Source: CAVQRB01 sp963715055
GTDB lineage: Bacteria > Pseudomonadota > Alphaproteobacteria > Rhodobacterales > Rhodobacteraceae
Length of the DNA stretch: 64,000 nucleotides
Direction of reading: 5' to 3'
NCBI GenBank assembly: GCA_963715055.1
Contig: CAVQRB010000016.1
Coordinates: forward strand, 18,907 to 82,906
Shown here: piece after piece, positions 9,095-17,087 of the stretch
How the letters are laid out: each line of letters starts with the position of its first letter
How positions within the stretch are numbered: position 1 is the stretch's first letter
Notes under the pieces: model-generated
Seen by the model: the letters and a program-made list of their open reading frames with translations, nothing else
What the model was told of the DNA's origin: nothing
The model's database searches: none
Position numbers and translations under genes: made by a program

Positions 9095-9112
9095 TGTAAA
9101 CTAAATGTGACA
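9095..9112. promoter_or_regulatory. PpsR/CrtJ-type operator, proximal copy
   Basis: Second TGT-N12-ACA palindrome (TGTAAACTAAATGTGACA), with its left end 26 bp from that of the first and 87 bp upstream of the pucB ATG. The twin arrangement argues against a chance match and predicts cooperative PpsR repression of pucBA transcription in the presence of oxygen. No ppsR gene occurs in the window. Confidence 0.82.
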
Positions 9113-9198
9113 GTCTGTCGCTTGTGCGCGTTTTTTTGGAGACAGGCAGGCGGGAATGAGTTCGTCTGTCATTGCTGCGTCAAAACGGAGGACTGAAG

Positions 9199-9351
9199 AT
9201 GGCGGATAGCGACAAAGTATGGCCTACAGGGCTGACACTGGAGGAGGCCGAGGAGGTACATAGCTACCTCATCGATGGCACGCGCGTTTTCGGCGCAATT
9301 GCCTTGCTCGCGCATATACTGGTTGCGGTTGCAACCCCTTGGCTCGGATAG
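9199..9351 (+). CDS. pucB: Light-harvesting 2 complex beta subunit PucB
   Basis: A 50-residue LH2 beta polypeptide. It has the usual MADSDKVWPTGLT start, GLTLEEAEEVH with His21 (the conserved N-terminal His of the B800 region), a single membrane helix, and His39 in LLAHI as the predicted Mg ligand of B850 bacteriochlorophyll, ending in PWLG. ATG 9199 follows the ribosome site CGGAGGA. The stop is 12 bp before pucA, in the standard puc order beta-alpha. The paired PpsR-type sites upstream fit an oxygen-repressed antenna operon. The alternative, an LH1 PufB, is less likely because pucC follows and pufLM does not. Confidence 0.92.
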   Translation: MADSDKVWPTGLTLEEAEEVHSYLIDGTRVFGAIALLAHILVAVATPWLG

Positions 9352-9363
9352 GGGAGGCACACA

Positions 9364-9717
9364 ATGAACAACGCAAAAATGTGGCTCGTCGTGAAGCCGA
9401 CCGTGGGCGTGCCGCTCTTTCTGAGCGCGGTCGCGATCGGATCCTTCGCGGTCCACGTGGCCGTCCTGAGCAATACGACCTGGGTGTCGGATTACCTGTC
9501 CGGCAATGAACTGGGATCGGGGGCGCAAACCGCTTCGGCGGTGCTGCTGAACGACACGGATGCCGCCAAGGCCTCCTATGCGGTTCCCAGAGCGGATGGC
9601 GGTCTGGAAGTGACCATCATCATGCCCGACGGAACGCCCGCCAAGGCGATCCTGCAACCGTCCGAAATCCACGCCTCAGCCGGCGCGGTCGGAACGCAGG
9701 CCCTGATCACAAGATAA
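9364..9717 (+). CDS. pucA: Light-harvesting 2 complex alpha subunit PucA with long C-terminal extension
   Basis: The first 47 residues are a clear LH2 alpha chain: MNNAKMWLVVKPTVGVP, a membrane helix and His31, the predicted B850 ligand, followed by LSNTTW. It aligns without gaps to the Rhodoblastus acidophilus chain, placing Tyr44 and Leu45 at the two positions that tune B850 absorption (Tyr/Trp in B800-850, Phe/Leu in B800-820). The protein then continues for about 70 more residues, to 117 in all against 50-60 for most LH2 alpha chains. The tail (roughly 48-117) is Ala/Thr-rich and, because the alpha C-terminus faces the periplasm, should be periplasmic. GGGGAGG precedes the ATG. Confidence 0.92.
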   Translation: MNNAKMWLVVKPTVGVPLFLSAVAIGSFAVHVAVLSNTTWVSDYLSGNELGSGAQTASAVLLNDTDAAKASYAVPRADGGLEVTIIMPDGTPAKAILQPSEIHASAGAVGTQALITR

Positions 9718-9720
9718 CGA

Positions 9721-9754
9721 AAAGGGCCCGTGCAGTTCTGCTGCCGGGCCCTTT
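9721..9754 (+). terminator. Strong hairpin between pucA and pucC
   Basis: AAAGGGCCCG (9721-9730) pairs perfectly with CGGGCCCTTT (9745-9754); GCAG/CTGC inside the loop extends the helix to about 14 bp. It begins four bases after the pucA stop. There is no following T-run, so it may act as a partial terminator or as an mRNA 3' stabiliser that keeps pucBA more abundant than pucC, as described for puc operons in Rhodobacter. Confidence 0.75.
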
Positions 9755-9815
9755 GCCCCCTGTCTGCAACCGTGTGCTGCCAATCTGTCGGGCCGCGCCG
9801 GAACAGGTGACCCCA

Positions 9816-11274
9816 ATGTTCGACTATCGTACCCTGGCTACCCGCAAACTCGCCGCCCTTGGCCCGCGTTATCTTCCCTTTGCCGATGTCGCAACGGATG
9901 ACGTGCCCTTGTCGCGATTGCTGCGGCTGTCGCTGTTTCAGGTGACCGTGGGCATGGCGCTCGTGCTGCTTGTCGGCACCCTGAACCGCGTGATGATCGT
10001 CGAGTTGTCGGTACCTGCGACGCTGGTGGCGCTGATGCTGGCGCTGCCGCTCGTCTTTGCGCCCTTCCGCACGTTGATCGGTTTCCGGTCGGACGTGCAT
10101 GTCTCCGCCCTTGGGCTGCAGGCGCGTGCCCTACATCTGGAAAGGCACACTTTATCAATTCGGCGGATTCGCCATCATGCCCTTCGCGCTTCTTGTGCTC
10201 TCGGGCTATGGCGAGGCAGTCGATGCGCCGCGCTGGATCGGGTATTCCTCCGCGGCCCTTTCGTTCCTGCTGGTCGGTGCGGGTGTGCATATCGTGCAGA
10301 CCGTGGGGCTGGCGCTCGCCACGGATCTCGTCGCCGAAAAGGACCAGCCCAAGGTCGTCGGTCTCATGTATGTCATGCTGCTTGTCGGCATGGTGGTGAG
10401 CGCGCTTGTGTTCGGTGCACTGCTTGAAAACTATAGCCCCGGCCGTCTGATCCGCGTGATCCAGGGCGCTGCCGTGGTCACTGTGGCGCTGAACCTGCTT
10501 GCAATGTGGAAGCAGGAGGCCCGCGACCGCACCCGCGCCCGCAGGATGCGGGAAGCGCGCCCCGTCGCCTTTCGCGATGCCTTCGGTCAGCTGATGAAAA
10601 CGCCGAACATGGGCCGGCTGCTCGTCGTGATCGGTCTTGGCACCTTTGCCTTCGGCATGGCCGATGTGCTGCTCGAGCCCTACGGGGGGCAGGCGCTGGG
10701 TCTCACGGTCGCGCAGACGACGAAACTCACGGCCCTGCTGGCTGCGGGCACCTTGCTCGGCTTTGCCGGCGCATCGAAATCGCTTGCCACCGGCGGTGTC
10801 GCGGAAAGGGTCGCCTTCGCAGGCGCTTTGGTCGGCATACCTGGGTTCGCCCTGATTATCCTGTCGTCGATCCTTGGCGGCGTCGTCCTCTTTCTCGCCG
10901 GCGTTTTCATGACCGGCGTTGGCGCAGGTCTTTTCGGCCATGCGACTTTGACGGCGAGCATCCGGGCCGCGCCCGCGGACCGCATCGGGTTGGCCCTTGG
11001 GGCGTGGGGCGCGGTGCAGGCCACTGCCGCCGGGGTCGGTGTGGCGCTCGCCGGGATCGTGCGCGACCTGATCGTCGGCCTTCAGGGTGGCACTGGAACA
11101 AGCAGCCAAGCGCCCTACACTGCTGTGTTCATGATCGAAATACTATTCCTCGTCCTGGCGCTTCTGGCAATCGCGCCATTGCTGGGGCGGAATGCATCAC
11201 GCAAGACACCGGATATGCGCGTACCTGGTCCTGACAAAACGACGGCAAACCAACACCCGCTGGAGGTATCATGA
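9816..11274 (+). pseudogene. pucC: PucC-type LH2 assembly protein / BCD-family MFS transporter, interrupted by +1 frameshift
   Basis: A 12-helix major-facilitator-type membrane protein needed for LH2 assembly. Frame one from ATG 9816 (MFDYRTLATRKLAALG) gives TLNRVMIVELSVPATLVA and PFRTLIGFRSDVH, then loses homology at SALG. A second frame picks up at CRRVPYIWKGTLYQFGGFAIMPFALL and runs to 11274. The span of 1459 nt is 486 codons plus one base, so a single extra base near 10111-10117 (TTGGGCT) explains the break; removing it restores the expected SALG-x-RRVPYIW. It is either a real mutation, which would impair the antenna, or a sequencing error. The stop overlaps the next gene (ATGA). Confidence 0.85.
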
Positions 11275-11945
11275 CAACGATCATCACACGCCTGTTCAAG
11301 GATGAAGCAACCGCGCGCAATGCCGCACGCAAACTGCAGTTCAAGGGGTTTCCCGCCCGATCCATCACCGTGATCAGCGGCCAGGACGCGGAGGCCAGGA
11401 TGCAACGGGCCGATGTTCATGCATCCGCGGCCAAGAAATACGCCGATACCCTGTCGTCTGGCGGTGCCGTTCTCGCGATCGCCGCCACCTACAAGCCGCT
11501 CGGCGCCGCACGGATCGCTCGGGAATACCTGGCCGGGCAGGATACGGTCGATGTGGGCAAGGTTACGGAAGAACATTTCGTCAAGGACAGGCCGGACCGG
11601 GCGCCCAGTGTGCTGAAGGATCATCCGCGCTTTTTGACCGCGAGCCCCTCCAGCACCGACTACAAGGGCGGGCCGATCACCGCCGGCATGGGCTTCCGCC
11701 TGCTCAGCGACCGCAAGGGCCGGCGTTCCGTGAAATCGGGCGGCGGGTTCATGTCGCGGATGTTCTGGCCGATGCCACTATTGTCACGCAAGCCTCGCTC
11801 CAAATCGGTGATGTCTGGTGGGCGCTTCATGTCGCGTTCCTTCTGGCCGGCACCGCTGCTGTCTACCCGTCCAAGGTCCAATTCGGTCATCAAGGGCGGT
11901 GATCTGCCGTTCTCCCGCACGCTGGGCTGGCCGCCGCTGACCTGA
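11271..11945 (+). CDS. Unknown protein coupled to pucC, with C-terminal 26-residue repeats
   Basis: I do not recognise this 224-residue protein. It starts in an ATGA overlap with pucC behind GGAGG, so it is translationally coupled to the puc operon. Residues 1-95 (TIITRLFKDEATARNAARKL, then FPARSITVIS) look like a small alpha/beta domain, faintly like the general-stress 17M type; this is inference. Residues 153-215 hold a period-26 repeat: SVKSGG-FMSRMFWPMPLLS at 153, SVMSGG-FMSRSFWPAPLLS at 179 and a partial SVIKGG at 205. The repeats are basic, with Phe-Trp-Pro cores and no membrane-length segment, suggesting a peripheral membrane or antenna-associated role. It occupies the place of pucDE in other bacteria but does not resemble them to my eye. 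Confidence 0.8.
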   Translation: MTTIITRLFKDEATARNAARKLQFKGFPARSITVISGQDAEARMQRADVHASAAKKYADTLSSGGAVLAIAATYKPLGAARIAREYLAGQDTVDVGKVTEEHFVKDRPDRAPSVLKDHPRFLTASPSSTDYKGGPITAGMGFRLLSDRKGRRSVKSGGGFMSRMFWPMPLLSRKPRSKSVMSGGRFMSRSFWPAPLLSTRPRSNSVIKGGDLPFSRTLGWPPLT

Positions 11946-12256
11946 CCCATATGCCAGATGCCTGCCCCATGAAGGAAGCGGGCCAGATTTTCCCGGCGGC
12001 GGTCTGTAACCAGCAGGCGCCGCCGATTGCGTTTCATCTCTCCTTTGAAAATATCGCACTTCCGTATTTTCGACCGAAAATCACACATTATTCGGTCGTA
12101 ACGTCTGAACATTTCGGAATTTAAGTCCCTTTCCCGTCCCGAAACGACTATCCTGTGCCGCATGGTTCCGGGCTGGGCCTGTGTTTTCCTGCACGTCCGG
12201 TCATGGTTCCGAAAAGCCCGAAGATAATCGGGCGCCACAACCGAGAGGACAGATAT
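11946..12256. other. Intergenic region upstream of the universal stress gene
   Basis: This 311-bp stretch has no supported gene. It contains a perfect 8-bp inverted repeat, CGACCGAA (12071-12078) and TTCGGTCG (12091-12098), with a 12-base AT-rich spacer. The left arm is also part of a smaller near-palindrome, TTTTCGACCGAAAA (12067-12080). It could be a paired operator or an RNA hairpin controlling the downstream stress gene. There is no T-run, so it is not a convincing terminator for the puc operon. Confidence 0.5.
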
Positions 12257-12694
12257 ATGACCACGAAGCTGGTGATTGGACTTGATGGTCGGAGTACGGG
12301 TGAACGTGCTCTGGCCTATGCCAAGGACATGGCGAAATTGATTGGCGACTGCGAGTTGCTGCCGGTCTACGTTATCGAATGGTCGCCGTTTACCTTCCAG
12401 ACCGCGGAAGAGAACGAGCAACGCCACAAGCGGCGCGAGGAAGAGATATCGGTTGCGCTGGAACGCGTCATCGATCCAGCCGTCAAGGCGCTGAAGGCCG
12501 AGGGGCATAAAGCCCGCGGCATCGTCCGGCACGGGCATGTCGCCGATACGCTGATCGCCATCTGCGAAGAAGAAGGCGGTCAGCAGATCATCGTCGGCCG
12601 TTCGTCCGAGGGCGGATGGGCGCAGAAACTCTTCGGCAGCGCCGCCGCGAACCTCGTCATGAGCGCAAGCGTCCCCGTGACAGTCATCTCCTGA
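12257..12694 (+). CDS. Universal stress protein, UspA family
   Basis: A single-domain 145-residue cytoplasmic Usp fold. It opens with LVIGLDGRSTGERALAYA and has the C-terminal ATP-binding loop IIVGRSSEGGWAQKLFGSAAANLV with VPVTVIS at the end, so it is of the nucleotide-binding subtype (G-2x-G-9x-G-S). ATG 12257 follows GAGAGGACA. The AGCS symporter begins 12 bp downstream and is probably co-transcribed. Upstream lies the inverted-repeat region at 12067-12098. Confidence 0.88.
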   Translation: MTTKLVIGLDGRSTGERALAYAKDMAKLIGDCELLPVYVIEWSPFTFQTAEENEQRHKRREEEISVALERVIDPAVKALKAEGHKARGIVRHGHVADTLIAICEEEGGQQIIVGRSSEGGWAQKLFGSAAANLVMSASVPVTVIS

Positions 12695-12706
12695 GGAATG
12701 AAATCC

Positions 12707-14257
12707 ATGAAAACACTTACCAAAGCATTCGTCGCGGCGCCTGCGCTGCTGACGGCTCTGCCCGCAGTGGCCCAGGAGGCGATGACCCTAGACCAGAAGG
12801 TCAACGAAACCTTCGCGACGTTCACCGGCCCTTTCGTCAACCTCATCTTTGCCCCGCTGCCGGGGACCAGCTTCCCCTGGATCGTGCTCTGGCTCGTGGT
12901 CGCGGCATCCGTTTTCACGATCTACTTCGCCTTCGTTCAATTCCGCTTCTTCGGGCACGCCATTTCGCTGGTGAAGGGCGACTATTCCGACCCCAATGAC
13001 GCAGGCGAAGTCAGCCACTTCCAGGCGCTCGCCACGGCCCTTTCGGGCACCGTCGGTCTCGGAAATATCGCGGGCGTGGCCGTGGCCGTGGGCATCGGCG
13101 GGCCGGGGGCGACCTTCTGGATGATCCTCGCGGGCCTTCTGGGCATGGCGTCGAAATTCACCGAATGTACGCTTGGCGTGAAATACCGCAACGAGTATCC
13201 CGACGGCACCGTCTCCGGCGGACCGATGTACTATATCTCGAAAGGCTTCGCCGAGCGCGGCCTGCCTGGCGGCAAGGCCCTGGCGATCCTCTTTTCGATT
13301 TTCTGTATCCTCGGCGCGCTGGGCGGTGGCAACATGTTCCAGGCCAATCAGGCGCATGCACAGATTTCAGGTATCGTCGGCGATTATCCCGGCTGGATCA
13401 CCGGCATCATCTTTGCGGCAGTCGTGTTCGCCGTGATCGTGGGCGGCATCAAATCCATCGCAAATGTGACCGAGAAGGTCGTCCCATTCATGGGTATCCT
13501 CTATGTCGGAGCGGCGCTGATCATCCTTCTGGTGAATTACGACAAGATCGGCTGGGCTTTCGGTCAGATCTTCGCCGGCGCCTTCACGGGTCTCGGTGTC
13601 GCGGGCGGTTTCGTCGGCGCGCTGATCCAGGGCTTCAAGCGGGCGGCCTTCTCGAACGAGGCAGGCGTCGGCTCTGCGGCGATTGCACACTCCGCGGTGA
13701 AAACCAAGGAGCCGATCACCGAAGGCTTCGTCTCCCTGCTCGAGCCGCTGATCGATACGGTCGTCATCTGCACGATGACAGCACTTGTGATCACCATCTC
13801 CGGCCAGCTGATCTTTGACGAGGCCACCGGGCTTTATGTGCTCAACGAGGCGGGTTCGGCGATCGCCACCGAAGGCGGCACCAGCGGCGTGGCCCTGACG
13901 TCCGCGGCCTTTGCATCGGGGATCAGCTGGTTCCCATACGTACTGGCTGTCGCGGTCATTCTCTTCGCCTTCTCGACGATGATCTCCTGGTCCTACTATG
14001 GCCTGAAAGCCTGGACCTACCTCTTCGGCGAAGGCAAGATGTCGGAGCTGACCTTCAAGATCATCTTCTGCATCTTCATCGTGATCGGCGCCGCTGCCAG
14101 CCTAGGCCCCGTCATCGACTTCTCGGATGCGGCCATCTTTGCGATGGCGGTGGTCAACATCACGGCGCTCTACTTCCTGATGTCGGTCGTCCGCAAGGAG
14201 CTCAACTCCTACAGTTCGCGGCTGGCTTCCGGTCAGATCGTGAAGTTCAAGCATTGA
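12707..14257 (+). CDS. Sodium/alanine-type symporter, AGCS family
   Basis: A 516-residue inner-membrane Na+ (or H+)/alanine-glycine symporter. The family hallmark ALSGTVGLGNIAGVAVAVGIGGPGA is present near residue 115, along with GMASKFTECTLGVKYR and AFSNEAGVGSAAIAHSA, with about 10 hydrophobic helices. ATG 12707 is chosen over ATG 12698 because GAGGAA at 12693-12698 is correctly spaced for it. The N-terminus resembles a signal peptide (to about LPAVAQEA), which several AGCS proteins have. It lies just after the Usp gene and ends before a strong terminator at 14314. Confidence 0.9.
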   Translation: MKTLTKAFVAAPALLTALPAVAQEAMTLDQKVNETFATFTGPFVNLIFAPLPGTSFPWIVLWLVVAASVFTIYFAFVQFRFFGHAISLVKGDYSDPNDAGEVSHFQALATALSGTVGLGNIAGVAVAVGIGGPGATFWMILAGLLGMASKFTECTLGVKYRNEYPDGTVSGGPMYYISKGFAERGLPGGKALAILFSIFCILGALGGGNMFQANQAHAQISGIVGDYPGWITGIIFAAVVFAVIVGGIKSIANVTEKVVPFMGILYVGAALIILLVNYDKIGWAFGQIFAGAFTGLGVAGGFVGALIQGFKRAAFSNEAGVGSAAIAHSAVKTKEPITEGFVSLLEPLIDTVVICTMTALVITISGQLIFDEATGLYVLNEAGSAIATEGGTSGVALTSAAFASGISWFPYVLAVAVILFAFSTMISWSYYGLKAWTYLFGEGKMSELTFKIIFCIFIVIGAAASLGPVIDFSDAAIFAMAVVNITALYFLMSVVRKELNSYSSRLASGQIVKFKH

Positions 14258-14313
14258 AGCGGTGACCAGGGGCGGGCACGCCGCCCGCCGTTCATGACCA
14301 CTGTCAGAAATTG

Positions 14314-14344
14314 AAAGACCCCGCGCAATCCGCGGGGTCTTTTT
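14314..14344 (+). terminator. Rho-independent terminator after the symporter gene
   Basis: A perfect 12-bp stem, AAAGACCCCGCG (14314-14325) with CGCGGGGTCTTT (14331-14342), a 5-base loop and a T-run to 14344. It begins 56 bp after the symporter stop and closes the Usp-AGCS unit. Confidence 0.93.
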
Positions 14345-14451
14345 CGTCGGCGTGCCGCCGTTTTCCAGTGAGAGAGCCTGCCGGTGAATGGTCGGATAGT
14401 AAAAAGCCCGATGTCCGTGCCTCTAAAGCGGGGTGATTGCGCCCCCATGCC

Positions 14452-14480
14452 TTGACTTCCCGAGCGGCAAACGGTGTATC
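14452..14480 (+). promoter_or_regulatory. Possible sigma-70-type promoter for aspS
   Basis: TTGACT (14452-14457) and TGTATC (14475-14480) are separated by 17 bp, 35 bp upstream of the aspS start. The -35 matches five of six consensus bases; the -10 is weak. Placement between the terminator and the next gene supports it. Confidence 0.4.
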
Positions 14481-14515
14481 TGGCCCGAATTTTCGAACCC
14501 CGAAGGGATACGTCC

Positions 14516-16291
14516 ATGCATGCCTATCGCAGCCATACCTGCGCAGATCTGACAGCCGACAACGTGGGCCAAACCGTGCGGTTGTCCGGGTGGGTGCACC
14601 GTGTGCGGGACCACGGCGGCGTGCTCTTCATCGACCTGCGCGATCACTTTGGCATCACACAGGTGCTCTGCGATCCCGACAGCCCGGTCTTCGGTGAGGT
14701 CGAGAAACTGCGCTCCGAATGGTGCATCCGTATCGACGGCGAGGTGAAGGCGCGCGATGCCGCGCTGGTCAACCCCAAGATTCCGACCGGGGCCATCGAG
14801 GTATTCGTGCGCGACATCGAGGTGCTGGGGGCGGCGGGCGAATTGCCGCTGCAGGTCTTCGGTGATCAGGAGTACCCCGAGGAAACCCGGCTGCGCTACC
14901 GCTACCTCGACCTGCGCCGCGAAAAGATGCAGGCGAACATGAAGCTGCGCTCCGACGTGGTCGCCTCGATCCGCCGGCGCATGTGGGATGCGAAGTTCCG
15001 CGAATACCAGACGCCGATCATCACGGCCTCGTCGCCTGAAGGCGCGCGCGACTTTCTGGTGCCCTCGCGGCTGCATCCGGGCAAGTTCTACGCGCTGCCG
15101 CAGGCGCCGCAGCAGTTCAAGCAATTGCTGATGGTCTCGGGCTTCGATCGCTATTTCCAGATCGCCCCCTGTTTCCGCGACGAGGATCCGCGCGCCGACC
15201 GCTCACCCACCGACTTCTACCAGCTCGACCTGGAGATGAGCTTCGTCACGCAGCAGGATGTCTTCGACACGATCCAGCCGGTGCTTGCGGGCATTTTCGA
15301 GGAATTCGGCGGCGGCAAGATCGTGGATCAGGACTGGCCGCAGATCTCCTACAAGGATGCGGCACTCTGGTACGGTACCGACAAACCCGACCTGCGCAAC
15401 CCGATCAGGATGCAGGTGGTCTCCGAGCATTTCGCGGGCTCAGGCTTTGCGATCTTCGCCAAGCTGCTGGAGCAGGAAGGCACGGAAATCCGCGCGATCC
15501 CGGCGCCCACGGGCGGCAGCCGCAAGTTCTGCGACCGAATGAATGCCTTTGCCCAGAAAGAAGGCTTGCCGGGGATGGGATATATTTTCTGGCGTGACGG
15601 GGCAGAGGGCATGGAAGCCGCAGGGCCGCTGGCCAAGAACATCGGGCCGGAGCGCACGGAGGCCATCCGCCAGCAGCTTGGCCTCGGCGTGGGCGACGCG
15701 GCCTTCTTCCTCGGTGGCAAGCCGAAAGCCTTCGAAGCGGTCGCTGGCAAGGCGCGCACCGTTATCGGTGAGGAACTTGGCCTGACCGAAAAGGACCGTT
15801 TCGCCTTCGCCTGGATCGTCGATTTCCCGATCTACGAGAAGGACGCCGAGTCCGGCAAGATCGATTTCGAGCACAACCCGTTTTCGATGCCGCAGGGGGG
15901 CATGGAGGCGCTGATGGGCGATCCGCTGGACGTGCGCGGCTACCAGTATGACCTTGCCTGCAACGGCTATGAGCTGGTGTCGGGTGCGATCCGGAACCAC
16001 AAGCCGGAGATCATGTTCAAGGCCTTCGAGATCGCGGGCTACGGCGAGGCGGAGGTGCGCAAGCGCTTCGGCGGGATGGTCAATGCCTTCCAGTATGGCG
16101 CGCCGCCGCATGGGGGCTGCGCCGCCGGCATCGACCGGATCGTGATGCTTCTGGCGGAAGAGCAGAACATCCGCGAGGTGATCCTCTTCCCGATGAACCA
16201 GCGCGCCGAGGATGTGATGATGGGCGCGCCGTCCGAGCCGATGAGCGACCAGCTGATGGAGCTTGGCCTGCGGGTGATCCCGAAGGACTGA
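14516..16291 (+). CDS. aspS: Aspartyl-tRNA synthetase
   Basis: Class II synthetase of 591 residues that charges tRNA-Asp (bacterial type, with inserted GAD domain). The start ATG 14516 (MHAYRSHTCADL) has the ribosome site AAGGGA; an upstream GTG would add 14 unlikely residues. In order: N-terminal anticodon-binding OB fold (GWVHRVRDHGG), motif 1 with RYRYLDLRR, motif 2 CFRDEDPRADR, the GAD insertion (about 300-420) and motif 3 GIDRIVMLLA. Many alphaproteobacterial enzymes are non-discriminating; the sequence alone does not settle that. Monocistronic, after a terminator. Confidence 0.96.
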   Translation: MHAYRSHTCADLTADNVGQTVRLSGWVHRVRDHGGVLFIDLRDHFGITQVLCDPDSPVFGEVEKLRSEWCIRIDGEVKARDAALVNPKIPTGAIEVFVRDIEVLGAAGELPLQVFGDQEYPEETRLRYRYLDLRREKMQANMKLRSDVVASIRRRMWDAKFREYQTPIITASSPEGARDFLVPSRLHPGKFYALPQAPQQFKQLLMVSGFDRYFQIAPCFRDEDPRADRSPTDFYQLDLEMSFVTQQDVFDTIQPVLAGIFEEFGGGKIVDQDWPQISYKDAALWYGTDKPDLRNPIRMQVVSEHFAGSGFAIFAKLLEQEGTEIRAIPAPTGGSRKFCDRMNAFAQKEGLPGMGYIFWRDGAEGMEAAGPLAKNIGPERTEAIRQQLGLGVGDAAFFLGGKPKAFEAVAGKARTVIGEELGLTEKDRFAFAWIVDFPIYEKDAESGKIDFEHNPFSMPQGGMEALMGDPLDVRGYQYDLACNGYELVSGAIRNHKPEIMFKAFEIAGYGEAEVRKRFGGMVNAFQYGAPPHGGCAAGIDRIVMLLAEEQNIREVILFPMNQRAEDVMMGAPSEPMSDQLMELGLRVIPKD

Positions 16292-16366
16292 CTAAACTCG
16301 ACCGGCTTTGTTTCTTGCCTCCGTTTCGGCCTTCCCATCCCGGGTCGCGCCTCCTACGGTTGATGC

Positions 16367-17086
16367 ATGACAGCGAAGGATCATAGGACCTTGGGTGCCG
16401 CAGTTCCGGACTGGACGCCGCGCGTTTTGCCCTCGGGTGCGCGCCTCTGCGGGCGGTTCGCGACCTTGGAGGCGCTCGATCCGGAGCGCCACGGAGGCGA
16501 TCTTTTCGATGCCTATTCAGGACATGACAGTCTTTGGGACTATCTGCCCTATGGTCCGTTTCCGAGCGCCGACGTCTACCGCGGCTGGGCTGCACAAGCC
16601 GCGGCCAACCCTGCGCTTCGGTTTTACGCGGTGCGGGAGGGCGACAACGGGCGCAGCCTCGGCGTGGCGAGCTATCTTCGGATGGATCCGGACAATGGCT
16701 CGATCGAGGTCGGCCACATCAATTTCTCACCGCGGTTGCAGCGCACCCGTGTTGCGACCGAAGCCATGTTCCTGATGATGCAATGGGCCTTCGATGCCGG
16801 ATACCGCCGCTATGAATGGAAATGCGATGCGCTCAACATCGCCTCGCGCCGCGCAGCACAGCGGTTGGGATTCAGTTTCGAGGGGGTGTTCCGGCAGGCC
16901 GCCGTCGTCAAGGGCCGCAATCGCGACACCGCCTGGTTCGCCATCATCGATCGGGAATGGCCAGCCCTGAAAAGCGCCATGCAGACCTGGCTCGCGGAGG
17001 AGAATTTCGACGCTCGGGGAGGCCAGATCACGCGCCTTGCGGATCTGACTGCTCCGATCCGTGCCGCTTCCGATCCTCTAGCCTGA
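16367..17086 (+). CDS. GNAT-family N-acetyltransferase (RimJ/RimL type)
   Basis: A 239-residue acyl-CoA N-acyltransferase fold. The visible family segments are SYLRMDPDNGSIEVGHI, the acetyl-CoA loop region RTRVATEAMFLMMQWAFD and YEWKCDALNIASRRAAQRLGFSFEGVFR, close to proteins annotated as RimJ/RimL-like protein acetyltransferases. The actual substrate is unknown. It stands alone after aspS and is convergent with the receiver-domain gene, whose stop lies one base beyond its own. Confidence 0.85.
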   Translation: MTAKDHRTLGAAVPDWTPRVLPSGARLCGRFATLEALDPERHGGDLFDAYSGHDSLWDYLPYGPFPSADVYRGWAAQAAANPALRFYAVREGDNGRSLGVASYLRMDPDNGSIEVGHINFSPRLQRTRVATEAMFLMMQWAFDAGYRRYEWKCDALNIASRRAAQRLGFSFEGVFRQAAVVKGRNRDTAWFAIIDREWPALKSAMQTWLAEENFDARGGQITRLADLTAPIRAASDPLA

Positions 17087-17087
17087 G

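Larger units (their letters stand above)
8861..9198 (+). promoter_or_regulatory. Non-coding control region upstream of the puc operon
   Basis: This 338-bp gap between the ABC permease and pucB contains no supported gene. The first 190 bp show nothing I can name. Bases 9060-9115 become AT-rich and hold two TGT-N12-ACA palindromes annotated separately. A strong ribosome site (CGGAGGA) lies just before pucB. The -35 and -10 elements presumably overlap the palindromes but cannot be placed with confidence. Confidence 0.7.

Noticed and set aside
9721..9754. Full intrinsic terminator ending the puc operon after pucA
   Set aside because: No T-run follows and pucC continues in the same direction, so it is described as a hairpin with partial termination or stabilising role.
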